A stretch of DNA of 64,000 nt from positions 176,224-240,223 of the forward strand of contig NZ_WACR01000008.1 in the NCBI RefSeq assembly GCF_008806325.1, written 5' to 3'. Of the stretch, positions 34,399 to 42,031 are shown piece by piece. Positions within the stretch are counted from its first letter, which is position 1. The number at the start of each line of letters is the position of its first letter. The stretch comes from Salibacter halophilus. GTDB taxonomy: Bacteria; Bacteroidota; Bacteroidia; Flavobacteriales_G; Salibacteraceae. Below the pieces are notes generated by a model. That model was not told the origin of the DNA, did no database searches, and saw nothing but the letters and a program-made list of their open reading frames with translations. The translations under genes were made by a program, and so were the position numbers.

Positions 34399-35703
34399 AT
34401 GTCTAAAAGGAATAATTATTTGGAACAAGAGCCAAAGGCCAACAGCCAACAGCCAAGTGCCATACCATATGGAAAACAAAACATCACTCAAGATGACATC
34501 GATGCAGTAGTTGAGGTGCTCAGGTCTGATTATCTTACTCAGGGCCCTAAAGTGAAGGAATTTGAGGAGGCATTTGCAGAATATGTAGGATCTGAATATG
34601 CTGTTGCTGTATCGAATGGGACAGCTGCACTGCATTTAAATTGCATAGTATTAGGGGTTAAACCCGGAGATAAAGTCATTACAACTCCTATAACCTTTGC
34701 CGCTTCGGCAAATTGTGTTAGATATTGTGGAGGAGAGGTTGTTTTTGCTGACATTAATCCTGAAACCTATTTACTCGACATTGATGAAGTAAGGAAACAG
34801 TTAGAGGCAGATGATGATATAGTAGGGATTATTCCGGTAGATTTCGCAGGCAGGTGTGTGGATATGGAGTCTTTTCGGCAACTCGCGGATGAATTTGACT
34901 GTTGGATTATCGAAGATGCCTGTCATGCACCGGGAGGCTTTTTCGAGAATAAGGGAGGAGAAATAGTCAGAGCCGGAAGTGGACGCTATGCAGACCTCGC
35001 TATTTTTTCTTTTCACCCCGTAAAACATATTGCATCAGGGGAAGGGGGGATGATCACCACCAATGACAAAGAATTGTATGAAAAGCTATTGGAATTAAGA
35101 ACTCACGGTATAACAAAAGACAGCGCCAAATTTCAAAATGAAAAGCAATTCGCAGCTTCGCAGCTTCGCGATTCGAATATCGAAAACCGAAAATCGAACA
35201 GCGAATGGCCGGGTTGGTATATGGAAATGCAAGCTCTCGGGTATAATTATCGAATTTCTGATATAAACTGTGCCCTTGGACTTTCTCAACTTAAACGAGC
35301 AGATGAAGGATTGCGAAATCGTCATGAAATAGCTTCCTGCTATTATGAAGCATTTAAAAACCTCCCACAAATTACAGATCGTAATTCGCAATTCGAGCTT
35401 CGAACTTCGAACTTCGAACTTCGAAAAACGAAAATCGGACACGCTCATCACCTATACATCATCGAAGTAGAGGATCGATTAGGTCTCTACAACCATCTTC
35501 GTGAAAACAATATTTTCGCTCAAATACACTATATTCCTTGTCATTTAATGCCTTATTACAGGGAGCTAGGCTGGAAGTATGGAGATATGCCTAATGCTGA
35601 AAACTATTATTCTGGATGTATTAGTTTACCAATGTATCCAACTCTAAGCGAGGGGGAACAAGATTTCATTATTGAAGCTATCGATAAATTCTTAAACGTG
35701 TAA
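34399..35703 (+). CDS. pseC: PseC aminotransferase with repeat-derived extension and insertions
   Basis: PLP-dependent C4 aminotransferase of the pseudaminate pathway, 434 aa. The PLP lysine is Lys209 in FSFHPVKHIASGEGGM; other family marks are YLTQGPKVKEFEEAFA, EDACHAPGG and MQALGYNYRISDINCALGLS. It is longer than usual. Residues 1-21 (with EPKANSQQPSAIPYGKQ) derive from GCCAACAGCC repeats, residues about 245-270 from GCAGCTTCGC/ATCGAA repeats, and residues about 337-355 from TTCGAACTTCGAA repeats. These insertions keep the frame and fall near loops; whether the enzyme is active is uncertain. Confidence 0.9.
   Translation: MSKRNNYLEQEPKANSQQPSAIPYGKQNITQDDIDAVVEVLRSDYLTQGPKVKEFEEAFAEYVGSEYAVAVSNGTAALHLNCIVLGVKPGDKVITTPITFAASANCVRYCGGEVVFADINPETYLLDIDEVRKQLEADDDIVGIIPVDFAGRCVDMESFRQLADEFDCWIIEDACHAPGGFFENKGGEIVRAGSGRYADLAIFSFHPVKHIASGEGGMITTNDKELYEKLLELRTHGITKDSAKFQNEKQFAASQLRDSNIENRKSNSEWPGWYMEMQALGYNYRISDINCALGLSQLKRADEGLRNRHEIASCYYEAFKNLPQITDRNSQFELRTSNFELRKTKIGHAHHLYIIEVEDRLGLYNHLRENNIFAQIHYIPCHLMPYYRELGWKYGDMPNAENYYSGCISLPMYPTLSEGEQDFIIEAIDKFLNV
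34428..34462 (-). repeat. Inverted partner of the TTGGCTGTTAGC repeat, inside the pseC start
   Basis: The plus strand has GAGCCAAAGGCCAACAGCC followed by AACAGCCAAGTGCC. The complement matches the run at 33945-34020 with A/G differences. Confidence 0.75.
35148..35206 (+). repeat. In-frame low-complexity insertion A in pseC
   Basis: AATTCGCAGCTTCGCAGC, then GATTCGAATATCGAAAACCG and AAAATCGAACAGCGAATGG. Made of repeated TTCG/CGAA words and translated as part of residues about 250-270. Confidence 0.75.
35380..35438 (+). repeat. In-frame low-complexity insertion B in pseC
   Basis: Three consecutive TTCGAAC units flanked by AATTCGCAATTCGAGC and TCGAAAAACGAAAATCGG; translated as QFELRTSNFELRKTK. 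Confidence 0.8.
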
Positions 35704-35712
35704 GGTTTTAGT

Positions 35713-36435
35713 ATGGTGAGTAAACAGCGAATAGCGAACAACGAACAGCGAGGAAACCTGTGCATCATACCAGCTCGTGGCGGCAGTAAACGAATTCCAC
35801 GAAAGAACATTAAAGACTTTTTGGTCAAACCCATTATTGCTTATTCCATTGAAGCGGCATTAAAGTCCAATTTGTTTGAAGAAGTAATGATTTCTACCGA
35901 TGATGAGGAAATAGCTAAGGTGGCGAAGGCCTATGGGGCAAAAGTCCCTTTTATGCGCAGCAAAGAAAATGCAGATGATTACGCCACTACTTTAGACGTA
36001 GTGAAGGAGGTAATAGCTTCGTACAAAGATCTGGCGATGGCTTTTGATAATATTTGCATCCTGTACCCAACCGCGCCTTTTGTAACGGCCGCAAGGCTGA
36101 AAGAGGGCTACGATCATTTAGATACTAATAATGCTGCCATTCCAGTGACGGAATTCTCTTTTCCTGTGTGGAGGGCTTTTAAAATAGAAGCAGAACAACT
36201 CGCTTATCAGTGGCCCAAACATGAAAAAAGGCGCTCGCAAGATTTAGAAACATTATATCATGATGCGGGGCAGTGGTATTGGATTAAAACCGATAGTATT
36301 CAAGATACATTAGTGCCAAAAAAGACAGCACCTGTCGTCCTAAACTCCATGGAAGTACAAGATATAGATACGATAGAGGATTGGGAGTTGGCTGAGTTAA
36401 AATTTCAAAAAATGTTTTCGAAACAAGAGTCATGA
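35713..36435 (+). CDS. pseF: Pseudaminic acid cytidylyltransferase PseF
   Basis: Activates pseudaminic acid with CTP. 240 aa. The nucleotide-binding loop is CIIPARGGSKRIPRKNIKDF at residues about 17-36; further marks are VMISTDDEEIAKVA, ILYPTAPFV and a DAGQWYWIK motif near residue 178. The first 15 residues (MVSKQRIANNEQRG) come from AACAGCGAATAGCGAACAACG repeat-like DNA rather than from the conserved domain, which starts at Asn16 or Leu17. No PseG domain is fused. Its stop overlaps the next start. Confidence 0.93.
   Translation: MVSKQRIANNEQRGNLCIIPARGGSKRIPRKNIKDFLVKPIIAYSIEAALKSNLFEEVMISTDDEEIAKVAKAYGAKVPFMRSKENADDYATTLDVVKEVIASYKDLAMAFDNICILYPTAPFVTAARLKEGYDHLDTNNAAIPVTEFSFPVWRAFKIEAEQLAYQWPKHEKRRSQDLETLYHDAGQWYWIKTDSIQDTLVPKKTAPVVLNSMEVQDIDTIEDWELAELKFQKMFSKQES
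35720..35754 (+). repeat. AGCGAACA low-complexity repeat forming the pseF N-terminus
   Basis: AACAGCGAATAGCGAAC, then AACGAACAGCGAGG. The same words occur in pseC insertion A and, inverted, in the run downstream of pseB. Confidence 0.7.
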
Positions 36436-36995
36436 GAGCCTATAAATGCCTTAACCAGCAAGTCATAGCATCAGGCGAATACAAACTCGTTCCAATTCGG
36501 CATGAAGATCGCTATAAAATTATGAAATGGCGTAATGAACAGCTCTATCATTTGCGCCAGTCAGAGCCATTGACAAAAGAGTGGCAGGATAAATATTTTG
36601 AAGAGACAGTAAGTAAGTTATTTGAACAGCAAGAGCCTGATCAGATCCTTTTTTCGTTTTTAAAGAATGAAGAGTGTATTGGTTATGGCGGTCTTGTACA
36701 CATAAATTGGATTGACAAAAATGCTGAGATCTCTTTTATTATGGGTACTAGTTTGGAGAAAGAGCACTTTAAAAGAAACTGGTCTGAATACTTATCGCTA
36801 ATTGAAAAAGTAGCTTTTGAAGAACTCAACCTCCATAAGATATATACTTATGCATTTGATATTCGTCCAAGCCTATATTCTATTTTTGAAAGAAATGAGT
36901 TTAAAAAAGAAGCTGAATTAATAGAACATGTATCAATTAATAAAAATGATTTTCACAATGTCATCATTCACTCAAAAATAAATAAAGAAATATGA
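36432..36995 (+). CDS. GNAT-family acetyltransferase (possible PseH)
   Basis: 187-aa GNAT protein. The N-terminal strand is YKLVPIRHEDRYKIMKWRNE; the acetyl-CoA-binding core is weak, with FSFLKNEECIGYGGLV and ISFIMGTSLEKEHFKRNW replacing the usual Q/RxxGxG/A loop. It overlaps pseF by four bases and the next GNAT gene by four. In this position one of the two acetyltransferases should add the N4 acetyl group in pseudaminate synthesis (PseH). Which of them does so is not decidable. Confidence 0.75.
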   Translation: MRAYKCLNQQVIASGEYKLVPIRHEDRYKIMKWRNEQLYHLRQSEPLTKEWQDKYFEETVSKLFEQQEPDQILFSFLKNEECIGYGGLVHINWIDKNAEISFIMGTSLEKEHFKRNWSEYLSLIEKVAFEELNLHKIYTYAFDIRPSLYSIFERNEFKKEAELIEHVSINKNDFHNVIIHSKINKEI

Positions 36996-37579
36996 AAGAG
37001 TATGTTTCTGAACGATTAAAGATTAAGGAAATATCAGACACTGATATTGATTCAAGACTTCTTTCTTGGTTTGAGGACCCTGCATTGATGAAGTTTTATA
37101 CTAGTTCAAAAAAGAAAATAACGAAGAAAGAATTAATCACGAGTATTAATAAAGGTAGGGAAAAAGGTAACACGTTTACTTTTTTGATTTGTAATAATCA
37201 AAATGATGAGTCAATTGGAACTTTGAAATTAGGCCCCATAAACTTAGCACATAAAACGTCTGATCTTGTTGCTTTGATTGGAGATAAATCATCTGTTGAA
37301 GGAAAAGGCTTAGGTACTGAAGCTATTAAATTAGGAGGAAAAATAGCATTTGAGAATTATGATTTAAGAAAACTTTATGGAGGTATGTATGCTTCTAATA
37401 TAGCTTCAATTAAAGCTTATACTCGTGCTGGTTGGATAGTTGAAGGGGTTTTGAAGGGGCAATATTTGGTAAACGGTGAAAATGAAGATCGAGTTTTAGT
37501 AGGTTTTTTTAATCCTAAATATTTTACACAACAAGAAATAGAAGAAGCAAAATATGAAAATTGGTACAGAGAAAATTGA
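36992..37579 (+). CDS. GNAT-family acetyltransferase (RimJ/RimL-like; possible PseH)
   Basis: 195-aa GNAT protein. SERLKIKEISDTDIDSRLLS at the start, then an acetyl-CoA motif ALIGDKSSVEGKGLGTEAIK with GKGLGT, and ASNIASIKAYTRAGWIVEGV, typical of RimJ/RimL-type N-acetyltransferases. It is a better-formed GNAT than its neighbour and thus the stronger PseH candidate. It overlaps pseI by 26 bases. Confidence 0.8.
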   Translation: MKEYVSERLKIKEISDTDIDSRLLSWFEDPALMKFYTSSKKKITKKELITSINKGREKGNTFTFLICNNQNDESIGTLKLGPINLAHKTSDLVALIGDKSSVEGKGLGTEAIKLGGKIAFENYDLRKLYGGMYASNIASIKAYTRAGWIVEGVLKGQYLVNGENEDRVLVGFFNPKYFTQQEIEEAKYENWYREN

Positions 37580-38594
37580 TAATGGCTCTTCTGTTTTTAT
37601 AATAGCTGAACTTTCAGCTAATCATAACGGAAGTCTTGAAACAGCAATTGAAACAATTAGAGCAGCTAAAAGAGCAGGGGCAGATGCAATAAAATTACAA
37701 ACATACACGGCTGATACCATCACTATTGATTCAAACAAAGAAGATTTTTTGATTAAAGGGACAATATGGGATGGACGAAAACTATACGATCTTTACAAAG
37801 AAGCTTATACACCCTGGGAGTGGCACAAACAGCTCTTTGATTGTGCCCATGAAGAAGGTTTAATCTGTTTTTCTTCGCCATTTGACAAAACAGCAGTAGA
37901 TTTTTTAGAAGAATTGAAAGCCCCAGCTTACAAGATAGCTTCATTTGAGATTACAGATATTCCATTGATTGAATACACTGCATCAAAAGGTAAGCCTATT
38001 ATTCTTTCAACTGGCATTGCCGGTAAAGAAGATATCGAATTAGCTCTCGATGCATGTAAACGAGCAGGAAATAATGATATCGGACTGTTAAAATGCACTT
38101 CGAGTTATCCTGCACCCATCGAAGAAGCTAATATGGCAATGATCCCTGATTTTAAAGAACGTTACAATGTTATACCTGGACTTTCTGATCATACATTGGG
38201 TACAACAGTTCCTGTAGTGGCTACTTCTTTGGGAGCAAAAATTATCGAAAAGCATTTTATTCTCGATAAATCTGTAGGAGGACCAGATGCTTCTTTTTCT
38301 CTCGATGAAAAAGAGTTTTCTGAAATGGTGAAAGCTGTGAGAGATGCTGAAAAAGCCGTTGGGAGGGTGGATTACACTCCAACTGATAAACAAAAAGCAG
38401 GCAGAGCCTTTAGTCGTTCACTGTATGCAGTGAAGGATATTAAAAAGGATGAAGAAATAACTGAAGAAAATGTACGGAGTATAAGGCCAGGTTTTGGGCT
38501 ACATCCTAAATATTATAATATCATTTTAGGGAAAAAAGCAGTGAGAAACTTAAACTACGGCAAACCACTTGATAAAAGTGATTTCGAATCGTAG
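37554..38594 (+). CDS. pseI: Pseudaminic acid synthase PseI
   Basis: Condenses 6-deoxy-AltdiNAc with phosphoenolpyruvate. 346 aa. The NeuB-type TIM barrel has FIIAELSANHNGSLETAIET, DAIKLQTYTADTI, CFSSPFDKTAVDFLE, KCTSSYPAPIEE and GLSDHTLG; an antifreeze-like SAF domain covers about residues 285-345 (FSRSLYAVKDIKKDEEITEE). The motifs match PseI/NeuB throughout. The start overlaps the GNAT gene. Confidence 0.95.
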   Translation: MKIGTEKIDNGSSVFIIAELSANHNGSLETAIETIRAAKRAGADAIKLQTYTADTITIDSNKEDFLIKGTIWDGRKLYDLYKEAYTPWEWHKQLFDCAHEEGLICFSSPFDKTAVDFLEELKAPAYKIASFEITDIPLIEYTASKGKPIILSTGIAGKEDIELALDACKRAGNNDIGLLKCTSSYPAPIEEANMAMIPDFKERYNVIPGLSDHTLGTTVPVVATSLGAKIIEKHFILDKSVGGPDASFSLDEKEFSEMVKAVRDAEKAVGRVDYTPTDKQKAGRAFSRSLYAVKDIKKDEEITEENVRSIRPGFGLHPKYYNIILGKKAVRNLNYGKPLDKSDFES

Positions 38595-38599
38595 AGTAA

Positions 38600-39967
38600 A
38601 TGTATGTAATGGTAAATAGATTTAAAAATCAAAAGTTTTTTAACGATAGACCAGATAGAATATTAAATCTAGCAAATAGGTTAACACCTTTGTTAAATGA
38701 ATTGCATAGTATTGATAGATCAGAGCGATTTTGGTTACATCTTCTCTCATTGTATTTTAAATCTTGTATAGGACAGCAGGAGTATATGAGCTCTAAAGGT
38801 TTTTCACCGAAAGTACCACTGAATATAATTAATAGTTATGTTCCGATAACAAGAAAGCAAATTATATTTGGTTATGTGGGGTATGTTTTAAAGGCGTTAC
38901 AGTCAAAGACAAAATTTAAAGATGTTAAAAGAGTATTGTTAAAATCTAATGTAATTATATGCGGAACCAGAAAAGAAAAAATTAAAGCAGCAATTGGTGG
39001 GGATTTTTTTGAGAATTTCATCCCTTTAAAAGTTTTAATAAAGCCAAACATCTCAAGAAGAAGAAAAAATAGAATAATTGCAGAAAGTCAGAAAGATATC
39101 TTTATTAAGAATGTTCTCTTATGTTTACCACGTTTTTATGTTGAATATTTTGACTGGTTTATAAAAAAAATTCCGATATTAAATTCTAATCAAAAAGAAT
39201 TTCATTTTGAACATACGGGAGGGGTGTTTGATGAGTATTTATTGGCACAATATCAATCGAAAGGTAGTCGTGTAGTAGCATATCAAACAGGTGGCTATAT
39301 GGGCGAGTTAAAAGATCATCCCGATAAAACTCTCTATGAAGTAATAGATGAATTGAGAACATATGGATGGAAGTATCATAGAAAAGACTTTCCGTTTAGG
39401 GCATTAAGGCTAGAAGAGTACATGAATAACTATAGTAGTGTTGATGTTCAAAATCCAAACATTGACTTATTGATAGTATTTTCAAAAATTGATCAGAGGA
39501 AGATTGATTATTATAATTCAATAATTGATAATATTGAAAATAATATTGATAGAGAAAAGTTTAGAGAAATTACTTGTCGAATGAGACCAACATCACTTTC
39601 AAAAGTTGGTTTCAATAGTACACAAAAATTAGTAATACCAAAAAGTTTTAATGTTGATTACGGACGTGATCCTATGTTTAAAGTATCAGCTAATGCTGAA
39701 CTGGTTTTGATTACTGATTGGCCAAGCACTAATTTTTTAGAGTCTTTAAAAGTTGGGAAACCTGTATTAATCATTACTGATTTTTTTCGCCAACCTGCAC
39801 CTCAAGTTTTAGAGTATATCTCTTTTTTTAAGCAAGAGAAAGTTATTCATGAATCAGTTACATCACTTATAGAGTTTATTAATAATGTAGATATTGCAAC
39901 TTGGCAAAAGGAAGTTCAGTCAAAATCTAAATTCAAAGAGTTTAAGAAGTTATATTTAGGAGAGTAG
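38600..39967 (+). CDS. Unrecognised protein, possibly GT-B-like transferase
   Basis: 455 aa with no confident family. The N-terminal half is basic and helical (SERFWLHLLSLYFKSC). Residues about 205-245 contain FHFEHTGGVFDEYLLAQYQS and VVAYQTGGYMGELKDHPDK, which resemble the donor-domain region of LIC12162-type or CDP-glycerol-type transferases; the C-terminal AELVLITDWPSTNFLESLKV and PVLIITDFFRQPAP fit a GT-B nucleotide-sugar domain. It follows pseI by five bases and could be the transferase for the pseudaminate residue, or could fill the missing PseG step; both are speculation. Very AT-rich. Confidence 0.55.
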   Translation: MYVMVNRFKNQKFFNDRPDRILNLANRLTPLLNELHSIDRSERFWLHLLSLYFKSCIGQQEYMSSKGFSPKVPLNIINSYVPITRKQIIFGYVGYVLKALQSKTKFKDVKRVLLKSNVIICGTRKEKIKAAIGGDFFENFIPLKVLIKPNISRRRKNRIIAESQKDIFIKNVLLCLPRFYVEYFDWFIKKIPILNSNQKEFHFEHTGGVFDEYLLAQYQSKGSRVVAYQTGGYMGELKDHPDKTLYEVIDELRTYGWKYHRKDFPFRALRLEEYMNNYSSVDVQNPNIDLLIVFSKIDQRKIDYYNSIIDNIENNIDREKFREITCRMRPTSLSKVGFNSTQKLVIPKSFNVDYGRDPMFKVSANAELVLITDWPSTNFLESLKVGKPVLIITDFFRQPAPQVLEYISFFKQEKVIHESVTSLIEFINNVDIATWQKEVQSKSKFKEFKKLYLGE

Positions 39968-39991
39968 TTTTTAATTTTCAGAAAGATATCT

Positions 39992-40801
39992 ATGAGCTTT
40001 AATTTATCAGTCTTTTTAAGAGCATTAAATCGTTTTGTTTTTGAAGAAAATAGAAAGAAGATTATTATTGCTGGTTGTGGCAGGACAGGGACTAGTCTAT
40101 TATCTGCTATTATTGGAGCCCATCCTAATGTAACTGCGATCGATTTTGAAACATATGCTTTTGTTGAGATTTTTTCAAAAAACTATAGATATAATTTTTT
40201 CAAAAAAAAATATGAGCTGTTAAGGTTAGAGTATTTAAAAACTCGATTAGAAAATAACGTTACTTCTAATTTACTCTGTGAGAAAACTCCGAGAAATTTA
40301 TATTACATTAATGAAATTAGAGAATTGTATGAAGGTAATGTTAAGTTTTTATTGATGATTAGAAACGGTAGAGACGTTTTAACTTCAAAGCATCCAGGGC
40401 AGTCTGAATATTATATTAGCATGTCACGCTGGATAAGTGATACAAGTTTGACACTTGATATCTGTGAGGATGATACAAATAATGATGTTATGCTTGTCTC
40501 TTATGAAGGGTTAATAAATAAGCTTGAACTTTCTGTTAAACAGATTACTGATTTTTTAGAAATCCCATATGACAAATCAATGTTAGAATTCTCAAAACAC
40601 AGCACTGTAAAAAAGCATGGAGCTTTTCATGATGGTCAGGTTAAAGATATTTATAAAACTTCATCTATGAGATGGAAAGATACTGATCATAACGAACGAA
40701 TAGCTGAGATCAATAACTCAAAAGAAGTTCAAAAGCTATTAAAAAGAGTAGATAATAAGACTACCTCTTTGCTTAAGGACCTTGATTCAATTAAATTGTA
40801 A
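39992..40801 (+). CDS. Sulfotransferase-family protein (putative)
   Basis: 269-aa protein with a clear PAPS-binding loop IIIAGCGRTGTSLLSAIIGA (residues about 24-43) and a 3'-phosphate motif region KFLLMIRNGRDVLTSKHPG (about residues 114-132), as in bacterial glycan and tyrosine sulfotransferases. It differs from the protein at 32054 beyond these motifs. Probably decorates a sugar in this glycan. A gap of about 120 AT-rich bases without clear features follows. Confidence 0.8.
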   Translation: MSFNLSVFLRALNRFVFEENRKKIIIAGCGRTGTSLLSAIIGAHPNVTAIDFETYAFVEIFSKNYRYNFFKKKYELLRLEYLKTRLENNVTSNLLCEKTPRNLYYINEIRELYEGNVKFLLMIRNGRDVLTSKHPGQSEYYISMSRWISDTSLTLDICEDDTNNDVMLVSYEGLINKLELSVKQITDFLEIPYDKSMLEFSKHSTVKKHGAFHDGQVKDIYKTSSMRWKDTDHNERIAEINNSKEVQKLLKRVDNKTTSLLKDLDSIKL

Positions 40802-40921
40802 GCTTCAAGATGAATTTTCACCATGATTTTCGTCAATCTTACTCTTTCTTATAGTTGTTGTTTTACTCCATACTCTATATTTTACCATTTTTTAATTTAA
40901 ATTCTATTTGATTATTCTAAT

Positions 40922-42031
40922 ATGATAAAGAAAAATATTTTAATAGTAAGTGGTGAATTTCATCCTACACAGAGTCCTCGTTCTTTCAGAACAACTGAAC
41001 TTGCTAAAGAACTATCAAAGCAAGGGAATAATGTTACTGTTCTAGCTCCTAATATTGATGCAGAGAGCTATAGGTTAGCAGATGAGTTTGGTCTAAAGGT
41101 CGATAATATTGAACTCTCGTGGAGTAAATTATTTCCTGATGATATTAAAATTTGTTACATGTTAAATAGAATATTTAAATTTTTCTTGGAATATCCGGAT
41201 ATTCAGCTGGCTCTATCTCTCAGGAAGAAATTAAAAAAATATTCTAATTATGACGTGTTGATATCAATAGCACAACCTTTTCCTATTCATTGGGGTGTAT
41301 CATTTATTTGGGATAAATTTAATAAAGCAAAAAACCCTGCTAAAACTTGGGTAGCAGATTGTGGGGATCCCTATATGAATGTTAAATATGAAAAGATACC
41401 TAAGCCTTTTTATTTTAATTTGTTAGAGCGAAGTTTTTTAGATAAAGCTGATTACGTTACAGTACCTTTTGAGGATATGATTTCATTATTTAATTCAAAT
41501 TATCGATATAAATTTGAAGTAATACCTCAAGGCTTTAATTTAAATGTTAGTGATTTACCAGAGTATAAAGAAAATGAGATACCAACATTTATTTATTCAG
41601 GAACAATCATACCTGGTAGTAGAGACCCATTTGAACTGATCGATTATTTAGAAAAAAAGAAGTTAGATTATAAATTTATTATATATACAAAACAGAAACA
41701 TCAATTACAGAAGTATAATCATCTAATAGGAAATAAAATTTATGTTAGGGACTATGTCAAAAGAGACAATCTTCTAGAGTCTTTATCTAAAGTAGATTTT
41801 TTGGTTAATATAGATTTGCCAAAGAGTAATGGTAAAACCATAGCTGTTCCAACTAAGTTAATTGATTATCGTATCAGTGGCCGTCCTATTCTTTCCTATT
41901 GTTATACAGACTTTCCGAAAAAGGTTGTCGATGAATTTATGCGAGGGAAATACGACAATGCTTACGTGGATGAAAATTTTGAAAGATTTAATATAAAAAA
42001 TGTTGCTAAAGAATTTTTACGTCTAACTTAA
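40922..42031 (+). CDS. Glycosyltransferase (GT4-like)
   Basis: 369-aa GT-B protein. The N-terminal SGEFHPTQSPRSFRTTELAK and KQGNNVTVLAPN resemble WcaI/GT4 enzymes that bind acceptor there; the middle has WVADCGDPYM, and the nucleotide-sugar domain contains PTFIYSGTIIPGSRDPFELI and a weak E/D-rich end (ISGRPILSYCYTDFPKK). It lacks a strong EX7E motif. Its stop overlaps the next ATG. Confidence 0.75.
   Translation: MIKKNILIVSGEFHPTQSPRSFRTTELAKELSKQGNNVTVLAPNIDAESYRLADEFGLKVDNIELSWSKLFPDDIKICYMLNRIFKFFLEYPDIQLALSLRKKLKKYSNYDVLISIAQPFPIHWGVSFIWDKFNKAKNPAKTWVADCGDPYMNVKYEKIPKPFYFNLLERSFLDKADYVTVPFEDMISLFNSNYRYKFEVIPQGFNLNVSDLPEYKENEIPTFIYSGTIIPGSRDPFELIDYLEKKKLDYKFIIYTKQKHQLQKYNHLIGNKIYVRDYVKRDNLLESLSKVDFLVNIDLPKSNGKTIAVPTKLIDYRISGRPILSYCYTDFPKKVVDEFMRGKYDNAYVDENFERFNIKNVAKEFLRLT

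Noticed and set aside
38600..39967. Assignment as PseG
   Set aside because: Length and visible motifs do not fit PseG; recorded only as a possibility.
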